DNA of 64,000 nt, from NCBI GenBank assembly GCA_029929735.1, contig JAKELP010000035.1:9056154-9120153 (forward strand). The letters run 5' to 3'. Origin of the DNA: Mimosa pudica. Lineage: Eukaryota; Streptophyta; Magnoliopsida; Fabales; Fabaceae. The notes beneath the pieces were generated by a model that was given only the letters and a program-made list of their open reading frames with translations, did not search any database and was not told the DNA's origin. Position numbers and translations under genes: made by a program. Numbering within the stretch: the first letter of the stretch is position 1; the number at the start of each line of letters is the position of its first letter. Positions 20,261 to 31,987 of this stretch are shown here, one piece after another.

Positions 20261-23200
20261 ATGGAGTTACGGAGATGTGGAAATCTACACTTCATCACCG
20301 CCATTCGAGGAGGTTCAATAGTGAAAGTCTTTAATGTTATACGTTGCAGGCCGAAGCTTAGATTTAAGAATGTTATAGATATATATGGCAGTTCCATAGA
20401 AGACAATAATAATGTAAAGGTAGAAAGGTCGTGCGCTTTTGAAGAGGAGAAAATAACTGTAAAAATTGAGCCTGAAGATGATACATGCAACGCCAATGAT
20501 GGTGATGATGAGGAGAATGTCTTGGAAGACTGTAATTTTGGAAACATTACACTAAAGCAAATCAAAGAGAGGTGCAAATCAAAGAAGAGGAAAAGTTCCC
20601 AAGATCTTGACACATCCAAAGGAAAAATAAAAATTGGAGCTTACTTATCTGAAGAACATCACATTGAGAATCATATAGCGGCATCAGATGATTCTGAATT
20701 CATGGAGACTCTCGGTAGCTTGCGATCTAGGCTATCAAAGAATAAGAATGCCAGGAAGAGGAAGTTTACAAAAGACCAAGTGTCTACTGTTGTACAAGAG
20801 GTCTTACCTGTTGTAAAATCTGAAGTGATCGAAAATGACCAAGAGTCCTTATCGTTTAGTGAGAATTCAACTGCACTTGTTGAAATGAAGGTTGAGGTTC
20901 CTGACAGTGCTTGGCCAGATCCATGGAGAATGTTATACACTACTAATAATAATTTTCAAGCTTGTTTCTGGCCGGAGGACTCACTTGGAATAGTAGCCAT
21001 GGAAGAGCCTGAGACCACTAGAGAATCGGTAGTAGGTTGTGAATTAGATAATGAGTGGAATGGGCATGCTGATGCTACTCCACTTCAAATAATTGTGAGG
21101 AACTCCAACACTGATGTCTTGAGTAGTGATTCAAATTTCAGTGACGAACAATCTCAAAACTTGCCTGCAATTGCAATAGAATTTAAGAATGAAGAAAGTG
21201 AAGAATGTATCGCGCAACCAGATCTCCATTCAATCTCCCCGCAAACAATCGATTTGGATATAGAGCAAAACACTGATATCTTTTATAATCAACCTGAAAG
21301 TCAAATCTCAGCCACACCACTCATTGCTAATGAAGATATTAATTGTGCGGATCTAGGTAATGGATGTAACGATGCTTTATTCAGTGACTGCTGTAAAGAT
21401 GAATATACACTGGTCAGTGATCATGGCCAGAATCCTGATGGATCCCAGAATTGTGACTTAGACTCACCAGATGAATCCCAGAATTGTGGCTCAGATGGTT
21501 CACCAGATGAATCCCCGGATTGTAGCTCAGATGACTCACCTGTATCAGAGGAGAAGAAATTGCTTACTTCTGCAAGTTTTGTTGAGGAGAGGCATTCCAG
21601 TGAAGCTACTGATAAACCACAATCTTGGGAGAGACATCAAAGCAGGTCAAAGATGCATCATCCTCAAAGGCTGTTATCAGGCAGAAAGGTGAAATGACTG
21701 GTTCCAAATATATTTTTGTCTTGGCTTAATTTGCTCCTGCTTCTCATTAGTCTTTTCTTTTCAGACCATTTCGCCGCCTTCACAAATTAAGCTCTGTAAA
21801 GCCATGCAGTCCATTGACTTACATGACAAAGAATATACAAGTAAGTGCCTGAAATTCAGCATGTGCAGGGATATTATGCTATAATGCGAGGTTGGAATTC
21901 TCAGTTCCAAGCACAGTCCTTTTTCCTACATTTTTGTTGACTTTTATTGTGTTTGCAGCGTGTAAAGGAAAACTATTCTTTGGCGAGCAGACTGATGACT
22001 ATAAGAAAGACACTACTGAAGAATTTGATGTGACTGTGGGAGCTCGATTTACTAATCATTGTAACAAAATTCGTAAAATTGCAAAGCCTCTTAAAAGGGT
22101 TTCCCAGCCTCAAGGCATTCAAAAGAGTTCTCTTCCTTCGCGTTCTGCTTCCCGCCATGGCAATGGGCTCACATCCATGCAGAGTTGCGCAAAGAATGCG
22201 ATTCTATTTTCCCAAATTCAGATGCAAGATGCAGAATGCCTTGCAATGAAGCTAACAAATGAATTGAAGTCAATGAAGGACATTATGGCTGCTATGTTAC
22301 GCTCTGAATTATGTGTGACCACACCTTTGAGATATAAAGTAAATGAGGTATTCACATAACCTTTATTAACTTATTACTGATTCTGAAGTATGTAGTGAAG
22401 ATGGCAAAAATGAATATATCATTGAAGCTTGTTATTTAGCCTTACCGGTTCTAAGTAAAAAATGCGGAAAGACAGTGTAGTTATTTAGACCTGGGGATTC
22501 TTTTTTTCTTTTTTCTTTTTGCCATGTAGACCTGGGGATTCAAGTGATGGATAGATGGGAAGTGAGGAGGTGTTCATGATTGAGGACTTGAGGTGTTATA
22601 TGAAACTTTTCGTCTTGGCGCTTTTTTTAGCTGAAATCTTGGTACTTTTCATTATGGTGTATTTAGAATGAACACCATAATGAAAATAGGTGATATTTTT
22701 ATGACAGGAGAAGATACTGGAAATTTTTTAAGACGAATGAGGGAGTTGATAGCCTGTATATAATCAGCCTTGTGCTGAACTTTCCTTCATGGAATCCTCA
22801 AAATCTGCTAGTCTCCTTCCATGTTTTCTCACTGATGCTTTTCACTCATTTTTTGTCATGCGTATGAGCGAATCATACTACTGCTTGTGACTTTTGATCT
22901 TTCACAATTTCCCTTGTCTATTGCTGAATTATTTTTTTCACATTTCCAGGCAAGAATGGCCATGAAGAATGCAACAAGAGTTGAAGAAACTGCAAAACGA
23001 ACCCTGTCCTTTATGGCAAGGGATTGTAACCGTTTCTGTAAGCTAATGGTTCGTACTATCATTCTCCTAACATATGTATTTACTTTGTTCTGCCAAATTC
23101 ACTCAAAATAAACTGATTTTTTTATCAGCACAAAATAAACTGATTCAAACTTTTTGGCTTGGTTTTTCGTTTTACACTTTTGGTTGATTATTAATTATAG

Positions 23201-23400
23201 TTGTTGGCCCGAATTAATTGCAGCAATTAGCTGAAGAAGGCTCTCCTGTTTCAAAAGATGTAGTGTGCAATGACAATAAGCGTAATAAAAAGATAGCTTT
23301 CGCTGATGAAGCTGGAGGAAGGTTGTGCCAGGTCAGATTTTATGAGAATGAGGAAGGAGCTTTGATAGAAAGTGACATAAAGGACATGTTGACTTCATGA
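20261..23400 (+). CDS. Unrecognised acidic, Ser-rich nuclear-type protein, 5 exons
   Basis: Exons by eye: 20261-21688, 21765-21840, 21959-22347, 22950-23048 and 23224-23400. The joined frame is open and gives 722 residues. The function is not recognised. The large first exon encodes a low-complexity acidic protein with two basic clusters that could be nuclear localisation signals (CKSKKRK at about 105 and ARKRK at about 164). Near residues 395-430 it has a short tandem repeat of D/ESQNCGSD, SPDESPDCSSD type. Exons 2-5 look more conserved: TISPPSQIKLCKAM, a helical region (DAECLAMKLTNELKSMKDIM), a helix ARMAMKNATRVEETAKRTL that may form a coiled coil, and an ending KKIAFADEAGGRLCQVRFYE. The conserved end suggests a real plant family; codon usage and splice sites look normal. 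The RNA could use a different leader. Confidence 0.75.
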
Positions 23401-23590
23401 TTCTATAGCCTTGTCCCTTGGGTGAATAATTACTTGGATGCATATTGCAATCTTTCTAATAATTCATCGATTGTATTGTATTTTAGTGGCTGAATGGATT
23501 TCATGTTAATACTATAAATTCCAGATTCCTACCCACGTCCATGTGGAAATTTTAGGTTTGTCCCTAACATGCATAAATTGTAATGAATTA

Positions 23591-23857
23591 CTCCATCCAT
23601 TTTTAAATTTTTAAATATAAGACTACTTTCAAATTTAATTTATTTCTAAATATAATATCACTTTCTAATTGTTCTCATATTTTCCCATATTAAACCTGAG
23701 AATGCTTATTAATAATAAACAAACTAGAGAGAGATAATGAGGATAAAAGTTTATGTTTTGGGTGAATTGGCAACATCTTGTGGTAATAATAAACTTAATT
23801 AACATCATTAATCTAATCAAATCATGTAAAAGGTCTTATATTTAGGAAGGGAATGCG
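23591..23857. mobile_element. Degraded Stowaway-like MITE
   Basis: Left end CTCCATCCATTTTTAAATTT, with an internal repeat of 'aaatataagac', and right end 'aggtcttatatttaggaagg'. TA on both sides. About 190 bp past the stop codon of the acidic-protein gene, so it may sit in or near its 3' end. Confidence 0.5.
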
Positions 23858-23884
23858 TATAAATGTTCTAAAAAATTGGTGGGC

Positions 23885-24075
23885 ATAAAATGGTCGTAAA
23901 ATAGTTAAGGACAATTGTAAATTGGTCCCAAATAAGTTATTTAAATTTAGATAGATCTATTAACAACTTTTACACTTGTTTATGAAGACTATTACAGTTA
24001 TTAACAGTAGTAATTAACAATCCTTAACACCTTTAAAGGTCTTGTTTGAGATTATTATGCAATTGCCGCAATAGT
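23885..24075. repeat. Dispersed AT-rich repeat
   Basis: The segment 'acaattgtaaattggtccca...gcaattgccgcaatag' has partly complementary ends (acaattg/caattgc). It resembles 8972-9110 in content and order ('ggtcccaaataag', 'ttattaac...aacaa'). It is probably an old MITE; I cannot name the family. Confidence 0.35.
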
Positions 24076-25750
24076 TATAAATAGTCTAAAAGGTGTGATC
24101 AATTTTATTGAATTGAGTGGCTTCAAATTGATATGGTCTATGCATAATTGATATGGTCTATGGATACGGTCTAACGTAAGGCCACTTCATCTTCTGTACT
24201 CATTGATTATGGTTGTCCTATCCTAACTCAAGTAACTTCACTTTACCTATTCATATTTTGACCCCTCCAACCACAAAGTACTCCTTCCTTTCCACTGAGA
24301 TGTAGTGGCCATTTATTTCACTTTAATCCCAAAACATAATGGAGTATTTCATATCTTTAAATGAAGCACGTTATAAGAAAATTATACAATATCCAAGCAT
24401 GCATAAAAGCAAACACTTTAGATGAAGGTTGATAACTTTTGGGTTAGTATCCAAGCATGCATAAAAGCATGCATAAGTATTCATGTCCATATGAACAAGT
24501 AAAATAAGAGGATTTAGAGTTAATATTAGGCCATTTGCAATAAAGATAGGCAAATTTATAACTTCCAAAAACGCAAGTTTTCCGTGTCTGCATAAACATG
24601 TAAAATAAAGGGATCGGCAACTACAATTAGACCACTTAAAAGAACAAAAAAAATGCAACGGCATAAAATATCTTTGTATGAAAAAATGAAAAACTAATTC
24701 TCTGAGTTGTTTGATATTTAATGTTTTATAGAGGTTGTGCGCTTGAAATTTTTTTAATACAATATTTTGTACTATCATATTTGGGAAAATAAAATGAAAA
24801 ATAAAGACATCTAAGTGTTAAAATGACGGTAAGGAGTTGGCCAAAAAAAAATGACGGTAAGGAATTCAAATTTCCAAAAGGACAAGTAAAGAACTCAAAA
24901 TTTCAAAAGTACAATTAAGGAATCAGACAATTGTTAACTGATGGTGGTGGTGAATGGAGGTGGAGAAGGAAGAAATAGGAGAGAGAGGAGAGAGGTGGGG
25001 GTGGGGTGGGGGATATTTTTATTATTAAATGTGGGGCCCACACTTTCGAAAATAATTAAAGTGAGGTCCCTAGGACTCTACTTTAATTTTTCAAGTTTTT
25101 GGGACTTTTCCAGTATCATGTCCCTTACCAGGGACTTATATTTAATTTTCCCTATAATTTTCGAAACTCAACAATTCAAATTGAAAGATTTGATCGTAAA
25201 TAAAATAAAATTTGGGACAGCTTCAATAAATTTTTGAAGTCATAAGTGAAATTTTAACTTTATAAGTTGTATGCAATTTATAACTAAACAATGGTGCCAA
25301 GTGCGTCGTTCAGTTGTGCTTGACTGCTTGAGTATGATTTTGCCTATCTGTATTTAGTTGTGTTTATTAAATGTGAAGCATCAAAATCAAAATGATGTTT
25401 TGTCCCATTGCTTCGCTTTAACTTCCTTTATCTTACCTTATTCATTTCTGGTAGCTCATCTTTATCTTATTCTATTTCACAATTATTGATCAATTAGGTA
25501 CTCCATGTCAATTAATTATCCTTCTAATTTCTATCCACCCATCCATTTAACTACTAATATCAACATCACTTCCTTCTAATTAAGGAAGAAAAAACCCAGG
25601 GAAAAAATATTGTCGTTCCACTTAGGTGATTATTACAACAAAGCAGTTAATTTTTTTAAAAAAAATAAAGTTGCCTTATAACAAGTTTCCTTCGAAAGGA
25701 AATGTCCAACACGAATGGAACTTGCTTTTCGATGAAGCAATAGCAATATA
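24076..25750. other. Intergenic, no gene seen
   Basis: No supported gene. The local direct repeat 'gtatccaagcatgcataaaagc' occurs twice (about 24389 and 24448). A purine-rich G-tract lies at 24940-25015. Confidence 0.4.
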
Positions 25751-25860
25751 CTCCCTCCGTTCTTAAATACAAGATCACTTTGGGGAAGTGGATAAGTTCC
25801 TAAATATAAGATCACTTCCTAAATTAACCGAAGTGATCTTATATTTAGGAACGGAGGGAG
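25751..25860. mobile_element. Short Stowaway-like MITE (110 bp)
   Basis: The ends are CTCCCTCCGTTCTTAAATAC and the complement of ATATTTAGGAACGGAGGGAG, flanked by TA. It contains 'taaatataagatcacttcc' a second time inside, so it looks like an internally deleted or rearranged copy. Confidence 0.7.
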
Positions 25861-26326
25861 TAGCATTAATATTGTCCTTATAATCCACTTTGAGTAATCT
25901 GTTCCTATATAGCAAACTAAAAGAGGATTAACAGAAAATCCAACTATCTTATTCCTTTCAAAAACAAAATATATAATTTAAAAAGCTAAAAAGAGACACA
26001 GTAAACTCAGATGCCTTCTTCATTTTTGTACACAAGGAATTACACATGGTCCATAATTTCCTCACTTACTAACATAACATAAAAGCCTATAATTTACAGC
26101 AGCTCAAAAAACCAAAAAGAACCCTATGACATCACATCCAGAGTCCTTCAAAAAACCCACATCCTTTAAAAAAAAACCTAATAAACATAATCATATTATT
26201 TTTTAACAAAGAAAAAGACAAAACTGCCCTACTCGAACAACTGCATATTTTAATTTTAAAAAAGAAAATAAAAAAACAAGAAGAAGAAGAAGCCACCGTC
26301 ACTGTCACAGGGCAAAACGACGTCGT
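25861..26326 (-). other. 3' flank of the RHA2-like gene
   Basis: AT-rich sequence that presumably contains the 3' UTR of the minus-strand RING gene. A GAA repeat (26278-26290) lies about 35 bp past its stop codon. Confidence 0.4.
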
Positions 26327-26836
26327 TTACCGCAAAGAGAACCAAGAGACAATCTCCGGGGCCACGCGCCGCTCCGCAATCGCCACGCGCTCATCAGAAA
26401 CCACCGGAGATCGACACAGAGGGCAATTAAAGTTAAGATGATCGAGCCAACCGTCGAAGCAGAGTCTATGAAACACGTGGCGGCACGGGAGCCGCCGGAC
26501 GACGTCGCCGTCTTCAAACGCGCTCTGACAAACCACACACTTGTGGTCGCCGCCGTGGACGTCGGAGGAGTAGCGGTAGGAGGAGCGGCGGCTGAGGTTG
26601 AGCTGGTCGGAGAGGACGATGAGGGTGGCGAGGCCGGAGCCGACGGCGGAGAGGAAGCCGTCGTCGGCGGCGGCGGCGGAGAGAGGGGTAGGGTTTGTTT
26701 CGGAGATTCCGAGAAGGGAGTGGAGGAGAGTGAGGAGGAAGGAGCGGAGGTGGGTGAGAGAATTGGCGAGGAGAGCTATGAAGAGAAGAGGGATTGAGTC
26801 TGATGCGACGTCGGTTAGCTCGTTCTGCAATCCCAT
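26327..26836 (-). CDS. RING-H2 E3 ubiquitin ligase of the RHA2A/RHA2B type
   Basis: An intronless gene for a 169-residue protein. The N-terminus MGLQNELTDVASDSIPLLF is close to that of Arabidopsis RHA2A/RHA2B and is followed by a hydrophobic stretch (about residues 14-43) that could anchor or associate with membrane. The RING-H2 finger has all eight ligands: C100, C103, C118, H120, H123, C126, C138 and C141, with the W130 typical of E2-binding RINGs. The C-terminal tail ends SWFSLR, close to the family ending. RHA2A and RHA2B are positive regulators of abscisic-acid responses in Arabidopsis; a similar role here is inferred. The gene is more GC-rich than its surroundings, which explains the long opposite-strand open frames over it; those are shadows. 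Start chosen by family match. Confidence 0.93.
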   Translation of the reverse strand: MGLQNELTDVASDSIPLLFIALLANSLTHLRSFLLTLLHSLLGISETNPTPLSAAAADDGFLSAVGSGLATLIVLSDQLNLSRRSSYRYSSDVHGGDHKCVVCQSAFEDGDVVRRLPCRHVFHRLCFDGWLDHLNFNCPLCRSPVVSDERVAIAERRVAPEIVSWFSLR

Positions 26837-26879
26837 CTTGTATGTCTCTTTTCTCTGTGTGTGTGTGTAGAGTATAGAT

Positions 26880-26890
26880 GATATATATAG
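26880..26890 (-). promoter_or_regulatory. TATA box of the RHA2-like gene
   Basis: On the minus strand CTATATATATC lies about 45 bp upstream of the start codon. It is followed by a (CA)n/GA-rich short leader. The position fits a TATA box with a very short 5' UTR of about 15-25 nt. Confidence 0.5.
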
Positions 26891-26991
26891 GGATGATATG
26901 AGTTTGGTTTCGTGGTACTAATGGAAATTGGAGAGAGAGGTGGTTGGTCCTTATAAAAGGGTGGTGTAAGGGATGAGAGAGAACATGCACT

Positions 26992-27288
26992 TTTTTTTTT
27001 TTACAAAATTTTAGGGAGGGGTTTGAACTCAACCCAATCTAAGGGTATGACACTAACTCATGATTCATTGGGGCTTGTTTTTGTGGGCTCTGGGGTATGA
27101 CCAGCAAACTCATTCAACTGTCCACATAGGTAGGTTACTCTCAGCTTCACTAAGCTACGGAGATGTCTCCCTAAGTGTCGGGATGGAGACACAACTAGTG
27201 CCACTCCCGAGGATCGAACTCGCGACGTGGTAGTCAACCTGACGCTCATTGTTTGATCTCTTCGTCACTGAACCCACGGACGATGGGT
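26992..27288 (-). mobile_element. tRNA-derived SINE with 14-bp target duplication
   Basis: Read on the minus strand: an A-box-like head (ACGAAGAGATCAAACAATGA), a B-box GAGTTCGATCC, a body and a poly-A tail (poly-T at 26991-27002). Identical AGAGAACATGCACT flanks it at 26978-26991 and 27289-27302. It inserted about 150 bp upstream of the RHA2-like gene. The open frames here belong to the SINE. Confidence 0.8.
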
Positions 27289-27302
27289 AGAGAACATGCA
27301 CT

Positions 27303-27974
27303 CTACTTCAAAAATTATATGCTTAATAAATTACATACTCTATGGGGACATGCTTATTATATCATAATGATTTGATTAAATTAAGGATGATAATTGAGTT
27401 ATGTATTACTAGATGATATTACTAATCTACTCTAATTATATACCTTTATTCTCACTTTGCATCTCTTGCTTGTTTAATATAGATAAGTATTTGAGAAAAT
27501 TAGAAAGTTATTTATATTTAGGAATAAGTTGAAATTTGAAAGTGATCTTATATTTAGGAATAGAGGGAGTATTAACTATGGATTCTTACATGCTAAAGGA
27601 TGGTAATTGGGTTGTTCTAAATTCATGCTTAGTTAAATTGTATGACTTAGTGTTTTAAACTTTGAGGATCAATTGATAATAGGGGTAAAATAGAAAAACA
27701 AATAATGTGGCGGTTGATATCTTATATTAGAAACAAAAAATTTGGTTTGGGTTGGTTAAAACTCGTGACTAGATGTCTCACTCATGGAGGTGCATACAAT
27801 AAGTGATCCACATTTGTATGGGACCATTCATGTGCCTGAAAAATGACATGCCCCATAATATTGAAAAAAGAAATAAAGAAGAAGAAAGAAAATTTCATTT
27901 GATTTTTTATAATAAGGAACAAAGGGGATATTTCTTTCATAAAATATAATTACCTTTTTTTGATAAATTAATAA
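27303..27974. other. Intergenic; holds the right end of a Stowaway-like MITE
   Basis: At 27530-27569 the sequence 'gatcttatatttaggaatag' then AGGGAG/TA is the right end of a Stowaway-like MITE. A second internal copy of 'tatttatatttaggaataag' sits just before it, and no clean left end was found. The rest shows no gene. Confidence 0.45.
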
Positions 27975-28180
27975 AGGTTAAAGTATATTTTTAGTCTGAT
28001 ATCTTTGCATCAAGTTCCCTTTCGATCCCTTATGCTTGAAAAGTGTGCTATTGATCTTTTTTTTTTTCGTTAACAACATTAGTTTTAGTTAACAGAAAGA
28101 CAAAAGACAAAAGTGCACTTTTAAAACATAAGGGTTCAGAGAGAGACTTGATATAAAGATATGAAATCATAGCCTAAAAA
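27975..28180. mobile_element. Degenerate relative of the Mutator-like MITE at 6607-6992
   Basis: The left part (ggttaaagtatatttttagt, 'tttgcatcaagttccctttc') and the right part ('aaaagtgcacttttaaaacataagg', 'gacttgatataaagatatg', ending near 'catagcctaaaaatatg') mirror each other. They share the order of the 6607 element, with the centre shortened. Confidence 0.5.
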
Positions 28181-31100
28181 TATGTTTCATGTAAGTGGCT
28201 CAAATTTTTTATATTATTTGATTTTATGTTAGTTTAGAAGTTTAATAATCTTATTTTTTTAAAAAAAATTGAACATATCAATTTATAAACAACTCATTTA
28301 ACTCTCCTAGAATTTCTAAAATAGTCAACTGGGTGGGATGCGACTACTAAACTTATATTTAATTAAATAAACTGATAATGATAAAAAATTTAATAAAAAA
28401 GTGAATGCGAAATAATAATGAATGGAATCTCGGAATTTCTGATCCACCCACGAGTCTCATGTGGAGAAAAGTAACAAGGCTTACTGCAAAAGTGGGGTCT
28501 ATATATTTTTTTTCAATTTAATTTAATAATATAAATACTAAATATAAAAGATTTTATGTCAATATTAGTATTTTTATCCTAGTTAGGTATCCTTTTCTTG
28601 GAGGCTCAAAGGCACGATTCACTTTGGTTCGAGATGTTCTAGTGAACTTTTTTTTCCTGAAATGAACTAACCATTTTCATTAGACCAAACTTTTGTTGTT
28701 TAATATTTTTCATTAAAGATTTACAACCATAATTCTTAAATTCTTGTAATTCAACTCAACAAAATTTTACTTTTCGTCCCATACCTAACTCCCCTTTAAG
28801 GCCTAAATTTTTAGGTACTTTTGTACAATAAATTTTGTAATGAGATCGAAATTTAATCTGTTTGATAATTCTCCTATAAATTATTTTTTGGAATGTGTCC
28901 AAATTATTAAAGAAATGTGTGAGTAGGTTCTGAAAATCTGCCCTTATGGCTTGTTTTCTTGCAGTACTTTGCAATGTCATAGATTAGGTTACCCTCCCTC
29001 GAGAATTATTTCTTTATCGGTGGTCCCTCTTCTCCCTATTATTATTCTTATGCCAAAAACCATATCCTTAGGATACATTTTTATTGAATAAATAAATATA
29101 TATGTAACATAAAAACTTTAAAAATTATGTGGTTTCATGAAGAAATTGGTACCTAACACTATTAATAAATTGATAAGTATTAGAAAAAGAATTAAACATA
29201 ATTGGGATTAAGGTTATAAAAAGGCAAGGGTGTTCTCTAATTTGGAGGCAGAGATATAATATTTGGAGCTTGTATAACATAAATCAACATGAGGAGATTA
29301 GAGAGGTATATTTATAAGAATAAAGTGAGATATCATATTGTTAAAAAATTGCATAGTTGGCAAAAAAAAGATAGAGATCATATAGGAATATATCTCAATG
29401 TGGAAATGTTTGCACTTATTGACTTGTGTGTGTTATGCTAGCAATATAGAGCACATACTCAGCATGTTTGAGACGGTTAGTTTAAACTGACCTTTCCAAT
29501 TCAAAAAGTTAATTTAGGCTCAAAATTATGTTTGGTATATTTTTGGAGTAAACAGCTCTGGACTAAATTGGGAATTAAAAGTTTGTGTTTTTGTTCTTTA
29601 CTCGAGATTTGTTTATTATATTCGAATCTTTTGAAATTAATGTTAAATATATAGATTTAAAAAAAATTCTGACAAGATAACTTTTTTCCAATAAAAATTT
29701 ATTCATACGCGCACACATACATATATTGACTTTTAATTAACTCTTATAAAATCCGTATTGAGATATAAGTTAATTTTGCAAACGTTAATACAATATAGAT
29801 ATTAAAAGGGTCCCGGTTCTCAAAAAATACAAGCTAAGCTAACATATAATCATATTTACATCAAGTTGATTACTTATATTTATTATGTTTTTTTTATAAA
29901 ATATTTATATTTATTATTTTGATTTCTCCTAAAGCCTATACCCAAGCTAAGTGTCCTTTTTTTATAATTATTTGAGTATATGATTGAATTATAATATTTT
30001 AAAAATAGGACATAGGACTGACTGCATTAGAAAACTTGATACAAAGAATGTCATGATTAAGCTAAGGAACATGACATAAGCATTTTCCATTATCATATTC
30101 ATAGTGATGGATATTGTTATTTACATGTCATGTTTCTTAATGTATATTTTTTATATATGAAATTTCTTACCACGTATTTGGCCTATGCTTGTTATATAAA
30201 TTTTTTAAAACAAACCATAAATTTCTAAATGGCGTGAAATTTAAAGGATAAATTGTAATCTTATTCAAAATTCATAAATAGTGTGATCTATTACAAATGT
30301 TATATTCTTATATATTGATTATATTTTTATTTTAAATCCATCATGATGAAACCTATTAAAAACCTAGAAAAATGTTCCTGAGCCCGTTAAAAAAGAAATT
30401 AAAGTCCATCATCTCTGCAAAAAAAAAGTAATCGGTGATGCATATTTTGATCTTGAGATTTTTTAATTTTAATTTATTATTATCAAAATGTGATGGCAAA
30501 ACAAAAAAAAATCATATTAATATGTGTTTAATTAATTTATATAGAATTTAACTAATTATCACTTCAATTATTAACCGTTTGGCAAGTTGATGTGATCAGA
30601 TCTCTTCCACATGCGTGGATTAAATTGAAACTAGTCATGTAAGCCATCACGAAAACAACAACAAGATAAATGGCCTCATTAGTTATATCGCCATTTCTTA
30701 AAATTGAAGGACACGGTATTGTTGACAATTACAATGAGATGATTAAATCGAAAGTTTCCAAATTCAATAAATCAAAATGATTCATTAAATATGGTGAATA
30801 TAATAATACAGGTTAGCTTGATGGCTTAAATTAATATGAGATTTTAAAATTCATGATTTTTAATTTTAGGAAAAAATAATTGACTCAAAATGCAATCTTT
30901 AATCTAAATTATCGCACCTTGTTGTCTTTGTGTTCACCAATGAAAAAACCAATTCGATGGCATTTGGACTTTATTTCGCACATTCATTGAACATGTTTCG
31001 CTTTTGAATTAAGAATATCAAATATAGATCTTCTCTTGAGAGTGACAATACTTTTATCTTTGGGTGTAAGTTTAGTTTCATAGCCACGCGCATAATAAAG

Positions 31101-31357
31101 ATGGTATTTGTCAAAAAGAAATGGAAGGAGTGATTGTGGCAAACACGTTTAAAAACAATTCCAATATATGTTAATTGTAAAATTAACTATAGTTCAATTA
31201 TATAATGAAATAGCTTTTTTAAAAAATTAATATTTTTACTATCATCTAAACGAGAAAACTTGCGTCACAGCTTTATATGCGTAAGGTACTTCTTTCCAAT
31301 CAAACCAAGACGTGCATGGATTTCTTAATATTATTCAATAATAATAAGTTGTTACAA
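28181..31357. other. Long AT-rich intergenic DNA, no gene seen
   Basis: I find no supported open frame, exon series or complete element in about 3.2 kb. Short A/T tracts and isolated motifs are present only. Old, unrecognisable repeat DNA is likely. Confidence 0.4.
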
Positions 31358-31375
31358 TTAGTAATATTTTTTCCT

Positions 31376-31392
31376 CCCGTGTGTTGCACGGG
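31376..31392 (-). repeat. Helitron 3' terminal hairpin
   Basis: A perfect 6-bp stem (CCCGTG/CACGGG) with a 5-nt loop, 14 nt from the CTAA end. The hairpin plus CTRR is the usual 3' signal of plant Helitrons. Confidence 0.75.
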
Positions 31393-31804
31393 CTACATGT
31401 GCATCATGTACAATTTGAGTATATATTGGGTATTGATGTTTAATGTAGTATGACTTGTGAGACTTTATTTATTGGTTATATTTCATATCTAGTAGCTATA
31501 CCTATCATGCAATAGTTTCTAAAAGAAACGATTAACTTGTAAGGAATGAAGCAGTAATAAATATGTAAAATTAGTAGGTAGTCTCTAATCAAAAGGAAAG
31601 TGCATCTCAAAAGCCATCCCATTTTGTGTATATCTAACACAAGGAATGAATATGCACCAATACATTGGTGAAGAAAAAAAACAAAGTACCTAAATGTATA
31701 CAAGAACCAACCCAAAAGGATGACATGCATAATAATCAAAATGGATGTTTGATAATGATGAGTACAACCAAACTATCAAATGAACTGATAAAACATTCCA
31801 ATTA

Positions 31805-31987
31805 TCATGAATTCTTGGTATGTTGAACACTCATGAAAATCTCCTTGTACACAACATTTTTTGTTGTGCTCAATCCTTGTTCATCATCTTGTCCTATAAC
31901 AATCCTCAAGCCATCAACACTACGAACTCTGGATAGAGCAAATGTATTAGCAATTAATTGGAAATAAAGCTTGGTCATTAGGTTCAT
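31805..31987 (-). pseudogene. C-terminal fragment of a PIF1-like Helitron helicase
   Basis: The minus frame reads LIANTFALSRVRSVDGLRIV, then TKNVVYKEIF before a stop. That corresponds to the last motif (the 'SRV.S..GL.I' segment) and the C-terminal end of PIF1-family helicases carried by plant Helitrons (usual ending TxNVVYKEVF). Only ~45 residues of helicase sequence remain; the N-terminal part of this open frame reads through the repeat unit. This is the only coding trace of the transposition machinery in the element. Confidence 0.7.

Noticed and set aside
26438..26870. Long open frames on the plus strand over the RING gene
   Set aside because: They are antisense shadows of a GC-rich intronless gene; the peptides are Gly/Val/Glu- or Arg-rich with no domain.
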